The notes: generated by a model from the sequence alone, not told the origin. Positions 1-8,865 are shown, numbered from the stretch's first letter. The stretch is 48,120 nucleotides of DNA from DASZZY01 sp036260395 (GCA_036260395.1 DASZZY010000066.1:1-48120), one strand, 5' to 3'. Numbers and translations: made by a program.

Positions 1-40
1 CCCGGAGATCGAGGCCTCGGCCGCGCGGCCCCAGCCTGGG

Positions 41-517
41 CTAGACCTCCAGGCGCAGGTGCATCTCCGTACCGTCCGGCGTGTCCACGAAATCGGCGTC
101 GCCGGCGGCCAGGCGGTAGGCGTCCGTCCCGCCATAGATGGCCATGGTGTACGAGCCGGTCCCCGCGGGATCGAGCCCCTCGACCAGGATGTCGCCCTCC
201 GCCAGGTCGAGCAGGTACGAGCACCGGAACAGCCCGGCGGTGTTGGCGAGCCTGTTGCTCACGACGACGCATTCCAGGAAGGCCCGCCCCAGCCTCTGCG
301 TCCCAGTGATGTCGTAGAGCGGTGCCCGCGCCACGAGCCGGTCGCCGAGCCTCAACCCGGGGCGGTTGAAGTCGAGGACCTCGATCACCAGTTCGTCGTT
401 CGGCATCAGCAGGTCGAGGTCCACCGTGGCCGGGGCAGCCGTCGCCCCCCGGACCACACCGCCGAGCATGACCGCCAACAGCGCCACGGCCGCCGCGGTC
501 CCGATCCGCTTCCTCAT
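41..517 (-). CDS. secreted allene-oxide-cyclase/dirigent-like barrel protein
   Basis: Predicted exported protein of 158 residues. An N-terminal signal peptide (basic RKR, then a hydrophobic stretch ending near GATAAP) precedes a mature part of about 130 residues rich in beta strands. The pattern GDRLVARAPLYD, GRAFLECVVV, GDILVEGL and the closing YGGTDAYRLAAGDADFVD resembles the dirigent/allene-oxide-cyclase-like barrel family, in which bacterial members have no established reaction. The start at 517 is preferred because a strong GGAGGGGAGG ribosome site lies just upstream; an in-frame ATG at 535 has no such site. A short hairpin (541-561) separates it from the upstream lipoprotein gene on the same strand. 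Family assignment is by eye only and moderately sure. Confidence 0.7.
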   Translation of the reverse strand: MRKRIGTAAAVALLAVMLGGVVRGATAAPATVDLDLLMPNDELVIEVLDFNRPGLRLGDRLVARAPLYDITGTQRLGRAFLECVVVSNRLANTAGLFRCSYLLDLAEGDILVEGLDPAGTGSYTMAIYGGTDAYRLAAGDADFVDTPDGTEMHLRLEV

Positions 518-540
518 CGTTCCTCCCCTCCTCATCCCCC

Positions 541-561
541 CGCCGCGGTCCTTCCGCGGCG
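541..561 (-). terminator. perfect GC hairpin between two minus-strand genes
   Basis: CGCCGCGG and CCGCGGCG form a perfect 8-bp stem around a 5-nt loop. It lies after the stop codon of the lipoprotein gene (612-1355) and just before the ribosome site of the next gene. No T-run follows on the minus strand, so it may be a weak terminator or a transcript-stabilising stem. Confidence 0.4.
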
Positions 562-611
562 AGCCTTCCTCTGGCTCTTCCTCCGTGTGATCCGGAGGAG
601 AGTTGTTTCCG

Positions 612-1355
612 TCACGGCTGGATCCGTATGGACTGCAGGGTGGCGCGCAGCTCCGCGAGGTCCTCCGGCGGCGAGCCGGGGGACCGGTGCGCCACGATGA
701 CCAGGCGGGTGCCCTCGACGTCGAGGATCCAGAATTCCTCCGTGTAGCCGGGGCCCGAGTAGCCGTAGAACGCCTCGGTGAGAGGTCCGATCCAGCTGTG
801 GAGGTTGCCGCCGATGCATTGAGTGAACTCCTCGCCCTCGACCCGCAGGTCGGGCACGGTCAGCTCCAGGTGCTTGCCGCGGTAGCCGTAGATCGTCACG
901 TCCGAGGGCGGCGACGTCACCCGGAACGGCGCCAGATCCGCCAGCGCGGTGGCGAGGTCGTCGACGCTCGGGCCGACCGGTGGAGCGGCCGGGGAATGGT
1001 CGCGGCAGCCGTGCCGCACCACGTTCGTCATGGTGGTGATGCTCACCGCCACGTGCCCGTCGTCCTCGCCGAACTTGACCGCGCCCTCCCATTGCGACCA
1101 CCCCGCGGCCGGCACGTCGTACACGACCCGGACGGGCGTGGAGGGGTCGCCGTCGGGGTCGATGGAGTAGGTCCCGGGCGCGAGCGGAGCGAAATCATCG
1201 GGGAGCGCATTGACGTCCACCGGCGTCGTGGGACTCGGCTCGCTGGGTGCCGTCGGAGACGCGGTCGTCGTATCCGTCCCCTCGGGAGCCCGTGCGCATC
1301 CCGCCAACGCAAGAACGAGAGCCAACCCCAGCTGCAGTCCGTGGCGGATCCTCAT
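612..1355 (-). CDS. lipoprotein of unknown function next to SARP regulator
   Basis: 247-residue predicted lipoprotein. The signal sequence ends in the lipobox LALAGC (Cys20), followed by a Thr/Ser/Pro-rich linker (about residues 21-50) and a soluble domain of about 190 residues with two cysteines that could pair (in HGCRDHS and QCIGG). No enzyme motif is visible. AGGAGG lies 7 nt upstream of the ATG. The gene is divergent from the SARP-type regulator. Its upstream region carries an inverted copy of the SARP-type box (1433-1450), 77 bp before the start codon. That is the same spacing as at the PD40 lipoprotein downstream of the regulator, so it is probably a target of that regulator. Function unknown. 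Confidence 0.8.
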   Translation of the reverse strand: MRIRHGLQLGLALVLALAGCARAPEGTDTTTASPTAPSEPSPTTPVDVNALPDDFAPLAPGTYSIDPDGDPSTPVRVVYDVPAAGWSQWEGAVKFGEDDGHVAVSITTMTNVVRHGCRDHSPAAPPVGPSVDDLATALADLAPFRVTSPPSDVTIYGYRGKHLELTVPDLRVEGEEFTQCIGGNLHSWIGPLTEAFYGYSGPGYTEEFWILDVEGTRLVIVAHRSPGSPPEDLAELRATLQSIRIQP

Positions 1356-1432
1356 CCCTCCACCTCCTCACTCATGCGCCCGACCCGCGTTCGGGCGGTC
1401 CCTAAGAACGACGGCGTGAGGTTGGCGGATGA

Positions 1433-1450
1433 CGCTTGAGAACCGCTGGA
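1433..1450 (-). promoter_or_regulatory. SARP-type direct-repeat box, lipoprotein promoter
   Basis: Read on the minus strand the sequence is TCCAGCG-GTTC-TCAAGCG: two heptamers with an 11-bp period, as in known SARP operators (TCGAGCG-like heptamers spaced one helical turn). Eight bp further on lies CAACCT, a possible -10 hexamer, the distance reported for SARP-activated promoters. The site is 77 bp upstream of the lipoprotein start at 1355. Confidence 0.7.
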
Positions 1451-1456
1451 AGCCCC

Positions 1457-1474
1457 TCAAGCGGTCCTCAAGCG
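1457..1474 (+). promoter_or_regulatory. SARP-type direct-repeat box, regulator's own promoter
   Basis: TCAAGCG-GTCC-TCAAGCG, a perfect heptamer direct repeat with an 11-bp period, upstream of the SARP-type gene and in its orientation. CAGAGT (1483-1488) is a plausible -10 exactly 8 bp downstream. This suggests autoregulation. It lies back-to-back with the minus-strand box at 1433-1450, forming a divergent control region. Confidence 0.7.
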
Positions 1475-1589
1475 CCTCGCTTCAGAGTGGGGGTCGATGA
1501 CCGACCGATGGGACGCCGCCGGTGTCCGGCGCTCAGCCAGGGGAGGGGCCATACTCGGCGGCATGCAGGGGACGGTGTCCAGGAGCCGC

Positions 1590-4500
1590 ATGCAGTTCCG
1601 CGTGCTCGGCCCCCTCGAGGTGAGCGTGGGGGACGGCCCCATCCCCCTCGGAGGACCGAAGCAGCGGGCGGTTCTCGCGCACCTGCTCTTCCGCGCGAAC
1701 CAGGTCGTCCCGGTCGAGACGCTGATCGACGAGATCTGGGGCGAAGAGCCCCCGGAGCGGGCCCGGAACGTCATCCAGACCTATGTCTCGCACCTCCGAA
1801 AGGCGCTGGGCCGCGACCGGATCCAGAGCCACGGACCGGACTACCGGCTGAGTCTCGATCCCTCCGAGCTGGACGCCACCCGGTTCGAGGAGCTGGTGAG
1901 GCAAGCGAAGAAGGCCCTCGCCGTGGATCCGAGCGTCGCAGTCGGCACGCTTGATGACGCCCTGGCGCTATGGCGCGGGCCGGCCCTCGCCGACTTCGCC
2001 GACCAGTCTTCGCTCCTGGCCGAGGCCGCCCGGCTCGAGGAACTCCGACTGGAGGCTCAGGAAACGAGGATCGAGGGGCTCCTGGCTGCCGGGGCTCAAG
2101 CACAGGCCATCGGGCAACTGGAGTCCCTGCTCGCCAGGCACCCGTGGCGGGAAAGCCTATGGGGCCTCCTGATGCTGGCCCTCTACCGAGAGGGGCGGCA
2201 GGCCGAGGCGCTCAACGCCTTCCAGCGAGCGCGGGAGATCCTGGCGGAGGAGCTCGGGATCGATCCCTCGCCCGAGCTCACGAGGCTTCACGGACGGATC
2301 CTGAAGCAAGATCCCGGGCTGGATCTGCGGGGAGAGCCGCTCCGCGGCTACCGGCTCCTGGAGAAGGTCGACGACGGGCCCACCGGGGTCGTTTTCCGTG
2401 CGATCCAGCCCCACGTCGAACGTGACGTGGCCGTCAAGATCTTCCGCGAGGGGACCGCCGCCGAACCCGAGTTCGTTCGTCGCTTCGAGGCGGATGCCCA
2501 GGCGGTCGCTGCCCTGGAGCATCCCCACATCGCCCCGATCTACGACTATTGGCGGGAGCCCGGCCGCGCCTACGTCGTCTCTCGCTACCTGCGCGGGGGG
2601 AGCCTTCGAGCCACGGAGGAGCGGGGGGAGCCGCTCGAGCGAGAACGGGCCTTACGCGTCATCGAGCAGATCTCCCTGGCGCTCGGGTTCGCCCACCGCC
2701 AGGGGATCACGCACGGGAACGTCGGATCGTCGAACGTCCTCTTCGACCCGGATGGCAACGCCTATCTCGGGGATTTCCTGATCAGGGGTGGCCCCGCGGA
2801 GGACGCCTCGGAGGACGTCCGGGCCCTCGCTCGGCTGGCCGCGCGATTGCTGCCGAGCGAACGCTCCCTGGCGGAGTTCGCCGAGAAGGCGGAGGCGGGC
2901 CCTGCGCCCGAGGCGGGTGCGCTCGCCGAGCTGGCCCGCAGGGCCCTCGAACCCACGGCCGTCGTCGCTCCACGCCCCGCCGACCAACGGAACCCCTACA
3001 AGGGGCTCCGGGCATTCACGGAGCCCGACGCCCACGACTTCTTCGGGCGGGACGCGCTTACTCGGCGCCTCATCGCCAGGTTGCGCGAGGCGGGGGCAGG
3101 ATCGAGGTTCCTCGCCGTTGTCGGCCCGAGCGGGAGCGGGAAGTCATCGGTGGTTCGCGCGGGCCTGGTTCCGGCGATCCGGGACGGGGCTCTGGGAGGG
3201 CACGAGGATCCTTTCGTCGCCGATATGTTCCCCGGTGAGCACCCCATCGACGAGCTGGAGGCCGCCCTCCTTCGGATCGCGGTGCATCGGGTGCCACGGC
3301 TCCGCGAGCGGCTCGATGCGGGATCCCGGGGACTGCTCGAGGTGGTGGATCTCCTGGCGCCCGGCCAGGCGGAGATCGTGCTCCTGGTCGACCAGTTCGA
3401 GGAGGCCTTCACGCTCACCACGGACGAGCGTGAGCGAGAGCTGTTCCTCGAGCACCTTCGGGTCGCGGCCGCCGACCCCGAGAGTCGGCTCCGTGTGATC
3501 CTCACGCTCCGTGCGGACTTCTACGACCGCCCGCTGATCTACCCCCGTTTCGGAGAGCTGCTCGCGGAGCGGACCGAGGCGGTTCCTCCGCTCCCCCCCG
3601 ATGACCTCGAGCAGGCGATCCGGGGGCCGGCCGAGAGGGCCGGCGTCCGGCCCGAGCCCGGGCTGGTGGCGGAGATGATCGCCGACGTCGCCCATCAACC
3701 CGGCGCCCTTCCGCTTCTCCAATACGCCCTTACCGAACTGTTCGAGCATCGGGACGATGAGCGGCTGACCCTGGCCGCGTACCGGGAGGTCGGCGGGATC
3801 GCGGGGGCCCTGTCCGCTCGGGCTGAGCGCATCTACGAGTCGGCGGAGGCGCAGGGCCGCCGAGCCGCGAAGCAGGTCTTCCTGCGGTTGGTCACGCTCG
3901 GCGAGGGCCGGGAGGACACGCGCCGCCGCGTCGCACGAAGCGAGCTGGATGCACTCGAGGTGGATGCGGAAGCGGTCGACGTCGTCCTGGATGCCTTCGG
4001 GCGGCACCGGCTCCTGACCTTCGATCGGGAACCCTCCACGCGAGAGCCCACGGTCGAGATCGCCCACGAGGCGTTGCTCGGCGCGTGGGGCCGGCTTCGT
4101 GCATGGATCGACGAGGCTCGAGAAGACATCCGCCAAGAGCGAGGCCTGGCGCGGGCGGCCGCGGAGTGGCGGGGCTCGGACGGCGATCCGAGCTTCCTCC
4201 TGCGCGGTGCCCGGCTCGAACAGCTCGAGGCGTGGGCCGGAACCACGGATCTGGCGATCGGGCGACCCGAGCGCGCCTACCTGAAGGCCAGCGTCGATCA
4301 GCGCGATCGGGAGGAGAAGGAGGAGGAGCGGCGGCGCGAGCGCGAGGCGCACATCGAGCGGCGATCGACACGCCGGCTGCGCGGGCTGGTCGCCGTCTTC
4401 GCGGCCGCGGCCCTCATCGGCGGATCGCTCACCGTCGTGGCCGTCGATCAGCGTCGCAGGGCACAGCGAGAGGCCAGGGTCGCCTCGGCGAGGGAGCTCG

Positions 4501-6587
4501 CCGCGGCCGCCTTGGCCAACCTGGAGGTCGATCCGGAGGTCAGCGTCCTGCTCGCCATCGAGGCCGTCCAGGCCACTCGCTCGTCGGACGGGACGGTTCT
4601 CCGGGAAGCGGAGGAGGCCCTCCACCGCGCGGTCGTGGCGTCCCGGCTCGAGTTGGAGGTCCCCGGGGTGGGGGGCCTCCTCGCCTGGAGCCCCAGGGGG
4701 GTCTTCGTCACCGAGGGCCGCGAGGACTCGGGCCTGATCGACATAAGGGACGGAGAGACCGGACAGAGCGTCCTCTCGTTCCAGGGACACGATGGCGACG
4801 TGAACGATGTCGCGTTCAGCCCAGACGGGTCGAGGCTCGCCTCCACCGGCGAGGACGGAAAGCTGAACGTCTGGGACCCTTCGACGGGGAGCCTCCTCTC
4901 GAGCCTGTCGGCGGACGGCAGCGCATGGGGCCCCTCGTTCAGCGCCGATGGGTCGCTCGTGGCCGCCGTCTGGAGGGAGCCCTCGGATCAGGTCCGGGTC
5001 TTGGATCTGTCCACCGACCGGGTGGTCTCGACGGTTCGTGTGCCGGGGGCGATCGACGCGGCCCTCAGTCCGGATGGCAAGCGGGTGGCCGTGGCCAAGT
5101 GGTGGCCGGACGACGAAGTGGGCGCCGTGTTCGACGTGAGGTCCGGCGAGGAGGCGTTCGCTCTCGTGGGGCCCAACTGTTGCCAGTATCCGCCCACCCG
5201 AGGGGTGTCCTGGAGTCCGGACGGCCGACTCATCGCCGCGAGCAGCGAGGCAACCGCTCGGGTCTGGAACGCGGAGACGGGGACCCTCCGGTATGCGCTG
5301 CGCGGTCGCAGCGGTTCCATCCTCGGCGTCGCCTGGAGTCCCGACTCGTCTCGCCTGGTGACGGGCAGCTCCAACGGCACCGCGAAGGTGTGGGAGATCG
5401 GCTCTGAGAGCGTTCGGGAGCGGTGGTCGTTCTCCATGCAGGAGACGGAGAGCGCCATCGTGGGAGTGGCGTTCTCCTCCGATGGGAGCCGGGTGATGGC
5501 CGGGGACGCGGGCATCTCCGCTGTAACGGTCTGGGATCTGGGACCGACCGGCGACGCCGAGTGGGCGAACCTTCCGGCGCCTGGCTTCCCCGCGGCGGAG
5601 TTCATGCCGGACGGACGGCACGTCGTGACGAGCAGCTGGGAGGACCGCCCCGAGGGCCGCTGGACTGGAGGCGCGGTGACGATCTGGGACCTGCGGACGG
5701 GGCGCGAGGCGCGAACGATCGGGCCGGCGACCGACTACTTCCGGTTCCAATCGTTCGACGTGAGCCCCGACGGTTCGTCGATCGCCCTCGGCGGCGGGAG
5801 CAGCCCCACCCGATGGGGCGGTGCGTCGGCAGCCAGGGCGTGGGATACGTCCACCGGCGAGGAGCTCTTCAGGATCGGACAGGAGCTCGACGTCAACGAG
5901 GTCGCCTTCAGCCCGAATGGCGACTATCTGGCCACGGCGGGCTGGGACGGAGCCGCGAAGATCGTCGATCGCTCCGGCCGGGTGATCCGAGTGCTGGGCG
6001 GGTGGGGTGACTTCAACTTCTCCGACATCGCGTTCAGCTCGGACGGCCGCCTGGTGGCCACGGCCGAGTGGGCCGGCTCCGCGGAACGCGTGAGGGTCTG
6101 GGAGTGGGCGCGGGGGGAGGCCATCCTCACGATCCACGCGGAGGGCCCGTGGGCGCAGGTGGACTTCGATCCCAACGGTCCCAGGCTCGTGTTATCGGGT
6201 GCGGACGGGCTCGGCGAGATATGGGATGTGGAGAGCGGTGCGCGCGTGGCCGTGCTGGCCGGATCTCCCGGAGGCATCGAGGATCTCGCCTTCAGCCCGG
6301 ACGGATCGCGCATCGCCACAGCGAGCGTTGACGGCCTGGTGCGGCTGTTCGACGCGGACACGGGCGCACTACAGCTCAGCCTGCGAGGGTCCGGATGCGC
6401 GGTAGAGGGCGTGGCGTTCAGTCCGGACGGGAGGAAGCTCGCCTCCACGAGCTGGTGCGACGGTGTCCGGATCTGGGCCCTCGACATCGACGATCTCATC
6501 GAGATCGCGCGGCGGGAGGCCGGGAGATCGCTCACCGACGAGGAGTGCCGCCAGTACCTTCATGTGGATCGGTGCTCTCAGGCCTGA
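1590..6587 (+). CDS. SARP/BTAD regulator fused to pseudokinase, nSTAND NTPase, TM helix and WD40 propeller
   Basis: Large one-component regulator, 1665 residues from this start. Order: SARP winged helix (1-90, beginning MQFRVLGPLEV), BTAD (95-245), protein-kinase-like fold (253-465), nSTAND NTPase (from NPYKGLRAF at 468; Walker A GPSGSGKS at 512; Walker B-like LLVDQFEE near 601), one transmembrane helix (933-952), then about 13 WD40 repeats (1030-1630) and a cysteine-containing tail (LTDEECRQYLH). The kinase-like part keeps VAVK (Lys283), but HRD is HGN (375) and DFG is DFL (395), so it is probably catalytically dead. The start is chosen by homology to the usual SARP N-terminus, with AGGAG 4 nt upstream. 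In-frame ATGs at 1497 and 1563 are alternatives. Topology suggests cytoplasmic DNA binding and an outside propeller. A perfect SARP box sits upstream. Its ligand is unknown. Confidence 0.92.
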   Translation: MQFRVLGPLEVSVGDGPIPLGGPKQRAVLAHLLFRANQVVPVETLIDEIWGEEPPERARNVIQTYVSHLRKALGRDRIQSHGPDYRLSLDPSELDATRFEELVRQAKKALAVDPSVAVGTLDDALALWRGPALADFADQSSLLAEAARLEELRLEAQETRIEGLLAAGAQAQAIGQLESLLARHPWRESLWGLLMLALYREGRQAEALNAFQRAREILAEELGIDPSPELTRLHGRILKQDPGLDLRGEPLRGYRLLEKVDDGPTGVVFRAIQPHVERDVAVKIFREGTAAEPEFVRRFEADAQAVAALEHPHIAPIYDYWREPGRAYVVSRYLRGGSLRATEERGEPLERERALRVIEQISLALGFAHRQGITHGNVGSSNVLFDPDGNAYLGDFLIRGGPAEDASEDVRALARLAARLLPSERSLAEFAEKAEAGPAPEAGALAELARRALEPTAVVAPRPADQRNPYKGLRAFTEPDAHDFFGRDALTRRLIARLREAGAGSRFLAVVGPSGSGKSSVVRAGLVPAIRDGALGGHEDPFVADMFPGEHPIDELEAALLRIAVHRVPRLRERLDAGSRGLLEVVDLLAPGQAEIVLLVDQFEEAFTLTTDERERELFLEHLRVAAADPESRLRVILTLRADFYDRPLIYPRFGELLAERTEAVPPLPPDDLEQAIRGPAERAGVRPEPGLVAEMIADVAHQPGALPLLQYALTELFEHRDDERLTLAAYREVGGIAGALSARAERIYESAEAQGRRAAKQVFLRLVTLGEGREDTRRRVARSELDALEVDAEAVDVVLDAFGRHRLLTFDREPSTREPTVEIAHEALLGAWGRLRAWIDEAREDIRQERGLARAAAEWRGSDGDPSFLLRGARLEQLEAWAGTTDLAIGRPERAYLKASVDQRDREEKEEERRREREAHIERRSTRRLRGLVAVFAAAALIGGSLTVVAVDQRRRAQREARVASARELAAAALANLEVDPEVSVLLAIEAVQATRSSDGTVLREAEEALHRAVVASRLELEVPGVGGLLAWSPRGVFVTEGREDSGLIDIRDGETGQSVLSFQGHDGDVNDVAFSPDGSRLASTGEDGKLNVWDPSTGSLLSSLSADGSAWGPSFSADGSLVAAVWREPSDQVRVLDLSTDRVVSTVRVPGAIDAALSPDGKRVAVAKWWPDDEVGAVFDVRSGEEAFALVGPNCCQYPPTRGVSWSPDGRLIAASSEATARVWNAETGTLRYALRGRSGSILGVAWSPDSSRLVTGSSNGTAKVWEIGSESVRERWSFSMQETESAIVGVAFSSDGSRVMAGDAGISAVTVWDLGPTGDAEWANLPAPGFPAAEFMPDGRHVVTSSWEDRPEGRWTGGAVTIWDLRTGREARTIGPATDYFRFQSFDVSPDGSSIALGGGSSPTRWGGASAARAWDTSTGEELFRIGQELDVNEVAFSPNGDYLATAGWDGAAKIVDRSGRVIRVLGGWGDFNFSDIAFSSDGRLVATAEWAGSAERVRVWEWARGEAILTIHAEGPWAQVDFDPNGPRLVLSGADGLGEIWDVESGARVAVLAGSPGGIEDLAFSPDGSRIATASVDGLVRLFDADTGALQLSLRGSGCAVEGVAFSPDGRKLASTSWCDGVRIWALDIDDLIEIARREAGRSLTDEECRQYLHVDRCSQA

Positions 6588-6624
6588 GGGATAGTCCCTC
6601 CTGATCCGCTCTTCCTGATGGAGT

Positions 6625-6642
6625 TCCAGCGGTTCTCAAGCC
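6625..6642 (+). promoter_or_regulatory. SARP-type direct-repeat box, PD40 lipoprotein promoter
   Basis: TCCAGCG-GTTC-TCAAGCC differs from the minus-strand box at 1433-1450 only in the last base. GAACAT (6651-6656) lies 8 bp downstream as a possible -10. The box ends 77 bp before the ATG at 6720, the same distance as at the divergent lipoprotein gene. Confidence 0.7.
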
Positions 6643-6719
6643 TCCCCCCTGAACATCTTCTCCCCGTAGGCGGATCGCGAGAGGAGACGAGTCGCGTGCA
6701 CGACCTTGAGAACCGCCCC

Positions 6720-7910
6720 ATGACCAGGATGAGTCCGAGGCGCTCTTCCCCCCCTCGGATGGCGATAACGGTAGCGATGGCGATGCTGGTGGCCGGATGC
6801 GCTTCCTCTCCGGAAGCACGTCCGACGGAGCCCACCTCGAAGGTGGAGGAGGGCACGACGGCTCCCAGCCCACAGCCCTCACTTTCGTCGCGGGGGAGAT
6901 CGGGCGCACTCGCGTACGGGGTCGACGGCGACATCTACGTGGCCGACTGGGACGGTTCGAACCCGGTCGAAATCGCGGATGGCGTGCACGTCGAGGGTGC
7001 CGACGAATGCGTCGAGGGCGAGCGTCGACCCGACTACATCGCGTTCGGAACGGCCTGGTCGCCCGACGGCCGGTACCTCGCCTATTGGGATAGGGGCTGT
7101 CCGTATGGTCTACCGAGCGTCCCCCCGGAACGCGGCGTGCCGTGGGGGACCGTCATCATCAGCGATCCAGAGGGAAACGTCGTCGCATCGTTCCCCGGCC
7201 AGGGCTGGACCATCTCATGGTCGCCCGACTCCAAGAGCGTGGCGATCATGGACTTCTGGTCCCCCGGGGGGAGTGAGGGCGACGCGACGATCGGGGTCTA
7301 CGGGCTCGACGGTGGGCGCCAGGCGGCGCTCACGGTGCCGTCGGAGCTGCTCCCCTCGGGCGATTACTCGCCGGTGTGGTCACGGGACGGCACGTCGCTC
7401 CTCCTTTCCGGCGTACAGGTGCCGCTGGACGGCGGCACACCACGGGAGCTCCCCGCGGACACCTCCCATTCGGGCGCTGCGTACTCGCCCGACGGATCGC
7501 GCGTCGCCTACATCGACAAGGGATCGCTCGTCGTCGCCAAGGCCGATGGATCCGACGCTCGGGAACCGGGCGGCCCCACCGAGTGGTGGGACGCCGCATG
7601 GTCGCCGAGCGGTGATCGGGTAGCGTACGTCCACGACGACACCGAACGCATCGACGACTCCAGCCGCACCCAGCTCCGCGTGAGGGACCTGGCGACGGGA
7701 ACCGAGACATCGCTCGCGAACGCGAGTGGGCCAGAGTGGCTCGAGGTCATCGAGTTCTCGCCCGATGGCGATCGCATCTTCTTCTCGAGGGTGGAGTACG
7801 GCACCGGCGATGCATCGCTCTGGAGCATCGACGCCGACGGCTCCGACCCCCGTCGTCTCGTTGCCAGGATCGAATGGGCGGACTGGCGGCCGCAGAGCCC
7901 GTCGCCCTGA
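6720..7910 (+). CDS. PD40/TolB-like beta-propeller lipoprotein
   Basis: 396-residue predicted lipoprotein. The signal peptide ends in the lipobox LVAGC (Cys27), then a Thr/Ser/Pro linker. The mature part is a TolB/PD40-type propeller with at least six blades marked by SPDGRYLAYWD, SPDSKSVAIMD, SRDGTSLLLSG, SPDGSRVAYID, SPSGDRVAYVH and SPDGDRIFFSR. Such propellers bind proteins or carbohydrates; no catalytic residues are evident. The ATG at 6720 is preferred because it gives a complete signal peptide and places the SARP box at the same 77-bp distance as in the other lipoprotein gene; ATGs at 6729 and 6759 are in frame. Probably exported and controlled by the upstream regulator, whose own WD40 domain may lie on the same membrane face. 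Confidence 0.85.
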   Translation: MTRMSPRRSSPPRMAITVAMAMLVAGCASSPEARPTEPTSKVEEGTTAPSPQPSLSSRGRSGALAYGVDGDIYVADWDGSNPVEIADGVHVEGADECVEGERRPDYIAFGTAWSPDGRYLAYWDRGCPYGLPSVPPERGVPWGTVIISDPEGNVVASFPGQGWTISWSPDSKSVAIMDFWSPGGSEGDATIGVYGLDGGRQAALTVPSELLPSGDYSPVWSRDGTSLLLSGVQVPLDGGTPRELPADTSHSGAAYSPDGSRVAYIDKGSLVVAKADGSDAREPGGPTEWWDAAWSPSGDRVAYVHDDTERIDDSSRTQLRVRDLATGTETSLANASGPEWLEVIEFSPDGDRIFFSRVEYGTGDASLWSIDADGSDPRRLVARIEWADWRPQSPSP

Positions 7911-7962
7911 GAGCCTGTTTGAGAAGCGCGAGCGGAGAGAGGGGAAGCCGCGCGCCGCGGCG

Positions 7963-8710
7963 GTGATCGCGGTCGTGGCGCTGGTGGGCTTTGCGGCTGT
8001 GCCTGTTCCGCGGGGAACGCTGACCGCCCGTCGAGCAAAGACCAGCGCCCGGGGACGGGCCGACCCCCGAGGCGTCTCCGATCGCGTCCCCCGCAGACTT
8101 CCCCGAGTTCCCAGAAACGCCCCTCCCCGAGCCGACGGCCGCCGCGCTGCAGGCCGTCCTCGACGATGTGGTGGAGGGGATGTTCCGCGGCCTCTCGGCC
8201 CCGGTGATCGTGGGCGGCGCAGGGCATTGGTCCGGTGCGGCGGGTGCCGACCTGCAGGAGGTGGACCTGACGGCGGACTGGCCCCTCATCATCGCCAGCG
8301 GCAAGACGGTCACCGCCGCGCAGATCCTGCGTCGGGTCGAGGGAGGAGCGATCGGCCTCGACGACTCCGCGGCCGACTACTTCCCTCCGGAGCTCGACGG
8401 CTACGACGCCAACGGGGCGACGATCAGGGACATGCTCGGGATGCGGAGCAGCATGGTCGACAACGAGAACTACGTCTAGTCCGTCGACGAGGGGGCCAGC
8501 ATCCCGGAGCTCGTGGAGATGCTCCCGGAGCCGATACCGATGTTCGCACCGGGGTCCGACTTCGAGTACGCGGACACGACCTATGTGCTACTCGGCTCGA
8601 TCATCGAGCACCTGACCGGTCGGTCGCTCTGGAAGGTCCTCCGCTCGGACGTCCTCCACCACCCGCCACGGGCGGCCCCACGCTCACCGTCAACGAGGCG
8701 CGGAACATGA
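7963..8710 (+). pseudogene. decayed beta-lactamase-family serine hydrolase
   Basis: Broken gene of the serine beta-lactamase/penicillin-binding-protein-like family. A signal-like stretch (VIAVVALVGFAAVP, from GTG 7963) lies in one frame. The linker (DGPTPEASPIASPADF, then ALQAVLDDVVEGMFRG) and the body lie in another, so there is a frameshift near 8030. The body reads IASGKTVTAAQIL and IGLDDSAADYFPPELDG, then meets an in-frame TAG at 8477-8479. The same frame continues with PGSDFEYADTTYVLLGSIIEHLTG, clearly homologous to the family. The usual SxxK has lost a residue (SGK) and YxN is YAD. The C-terminal third is missing. I see no gene in 8711-8865. Confidence 0.75.
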
Positions 8711-8865
8711 TGGACCTCCCGCCGGTGACGGACGGCATCGCCTGCGCGAGCCCACCGCCACGCCGCTCGCCGGACCGTGGAGGCGCCGTGACCGGCGTGG
8801 CCGTGCCCGAGCACGCGGGCTGCGTCTGTGACGCGGCCCGTCATGGGCGGTCCCGAGAGCTGCGA

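Noticed and set aside
541..561. Hairpin as a riboswitch or CRISPR element
   Set aside because: It is a single perfect stem with a 5-nt loop and no conserved core or repeat partners.
3144..6137. 997-codon minus-strand open frame opposite the SARP-WD40 gene
   Set aside because: It is an antisense shadow in high-GC sequence; the translation is a low-complexity Arg/Pro/Gly run without domains, and the plus frame has clear homology.
8477..8479. In-frame TAG read as a recoded (pyrrolysine) codon
   Set aside because: The gene also has a frameshift, a damaged SxxK motif and a missing end, so it is a pseudogene; no sign of pyrrolysine genes.
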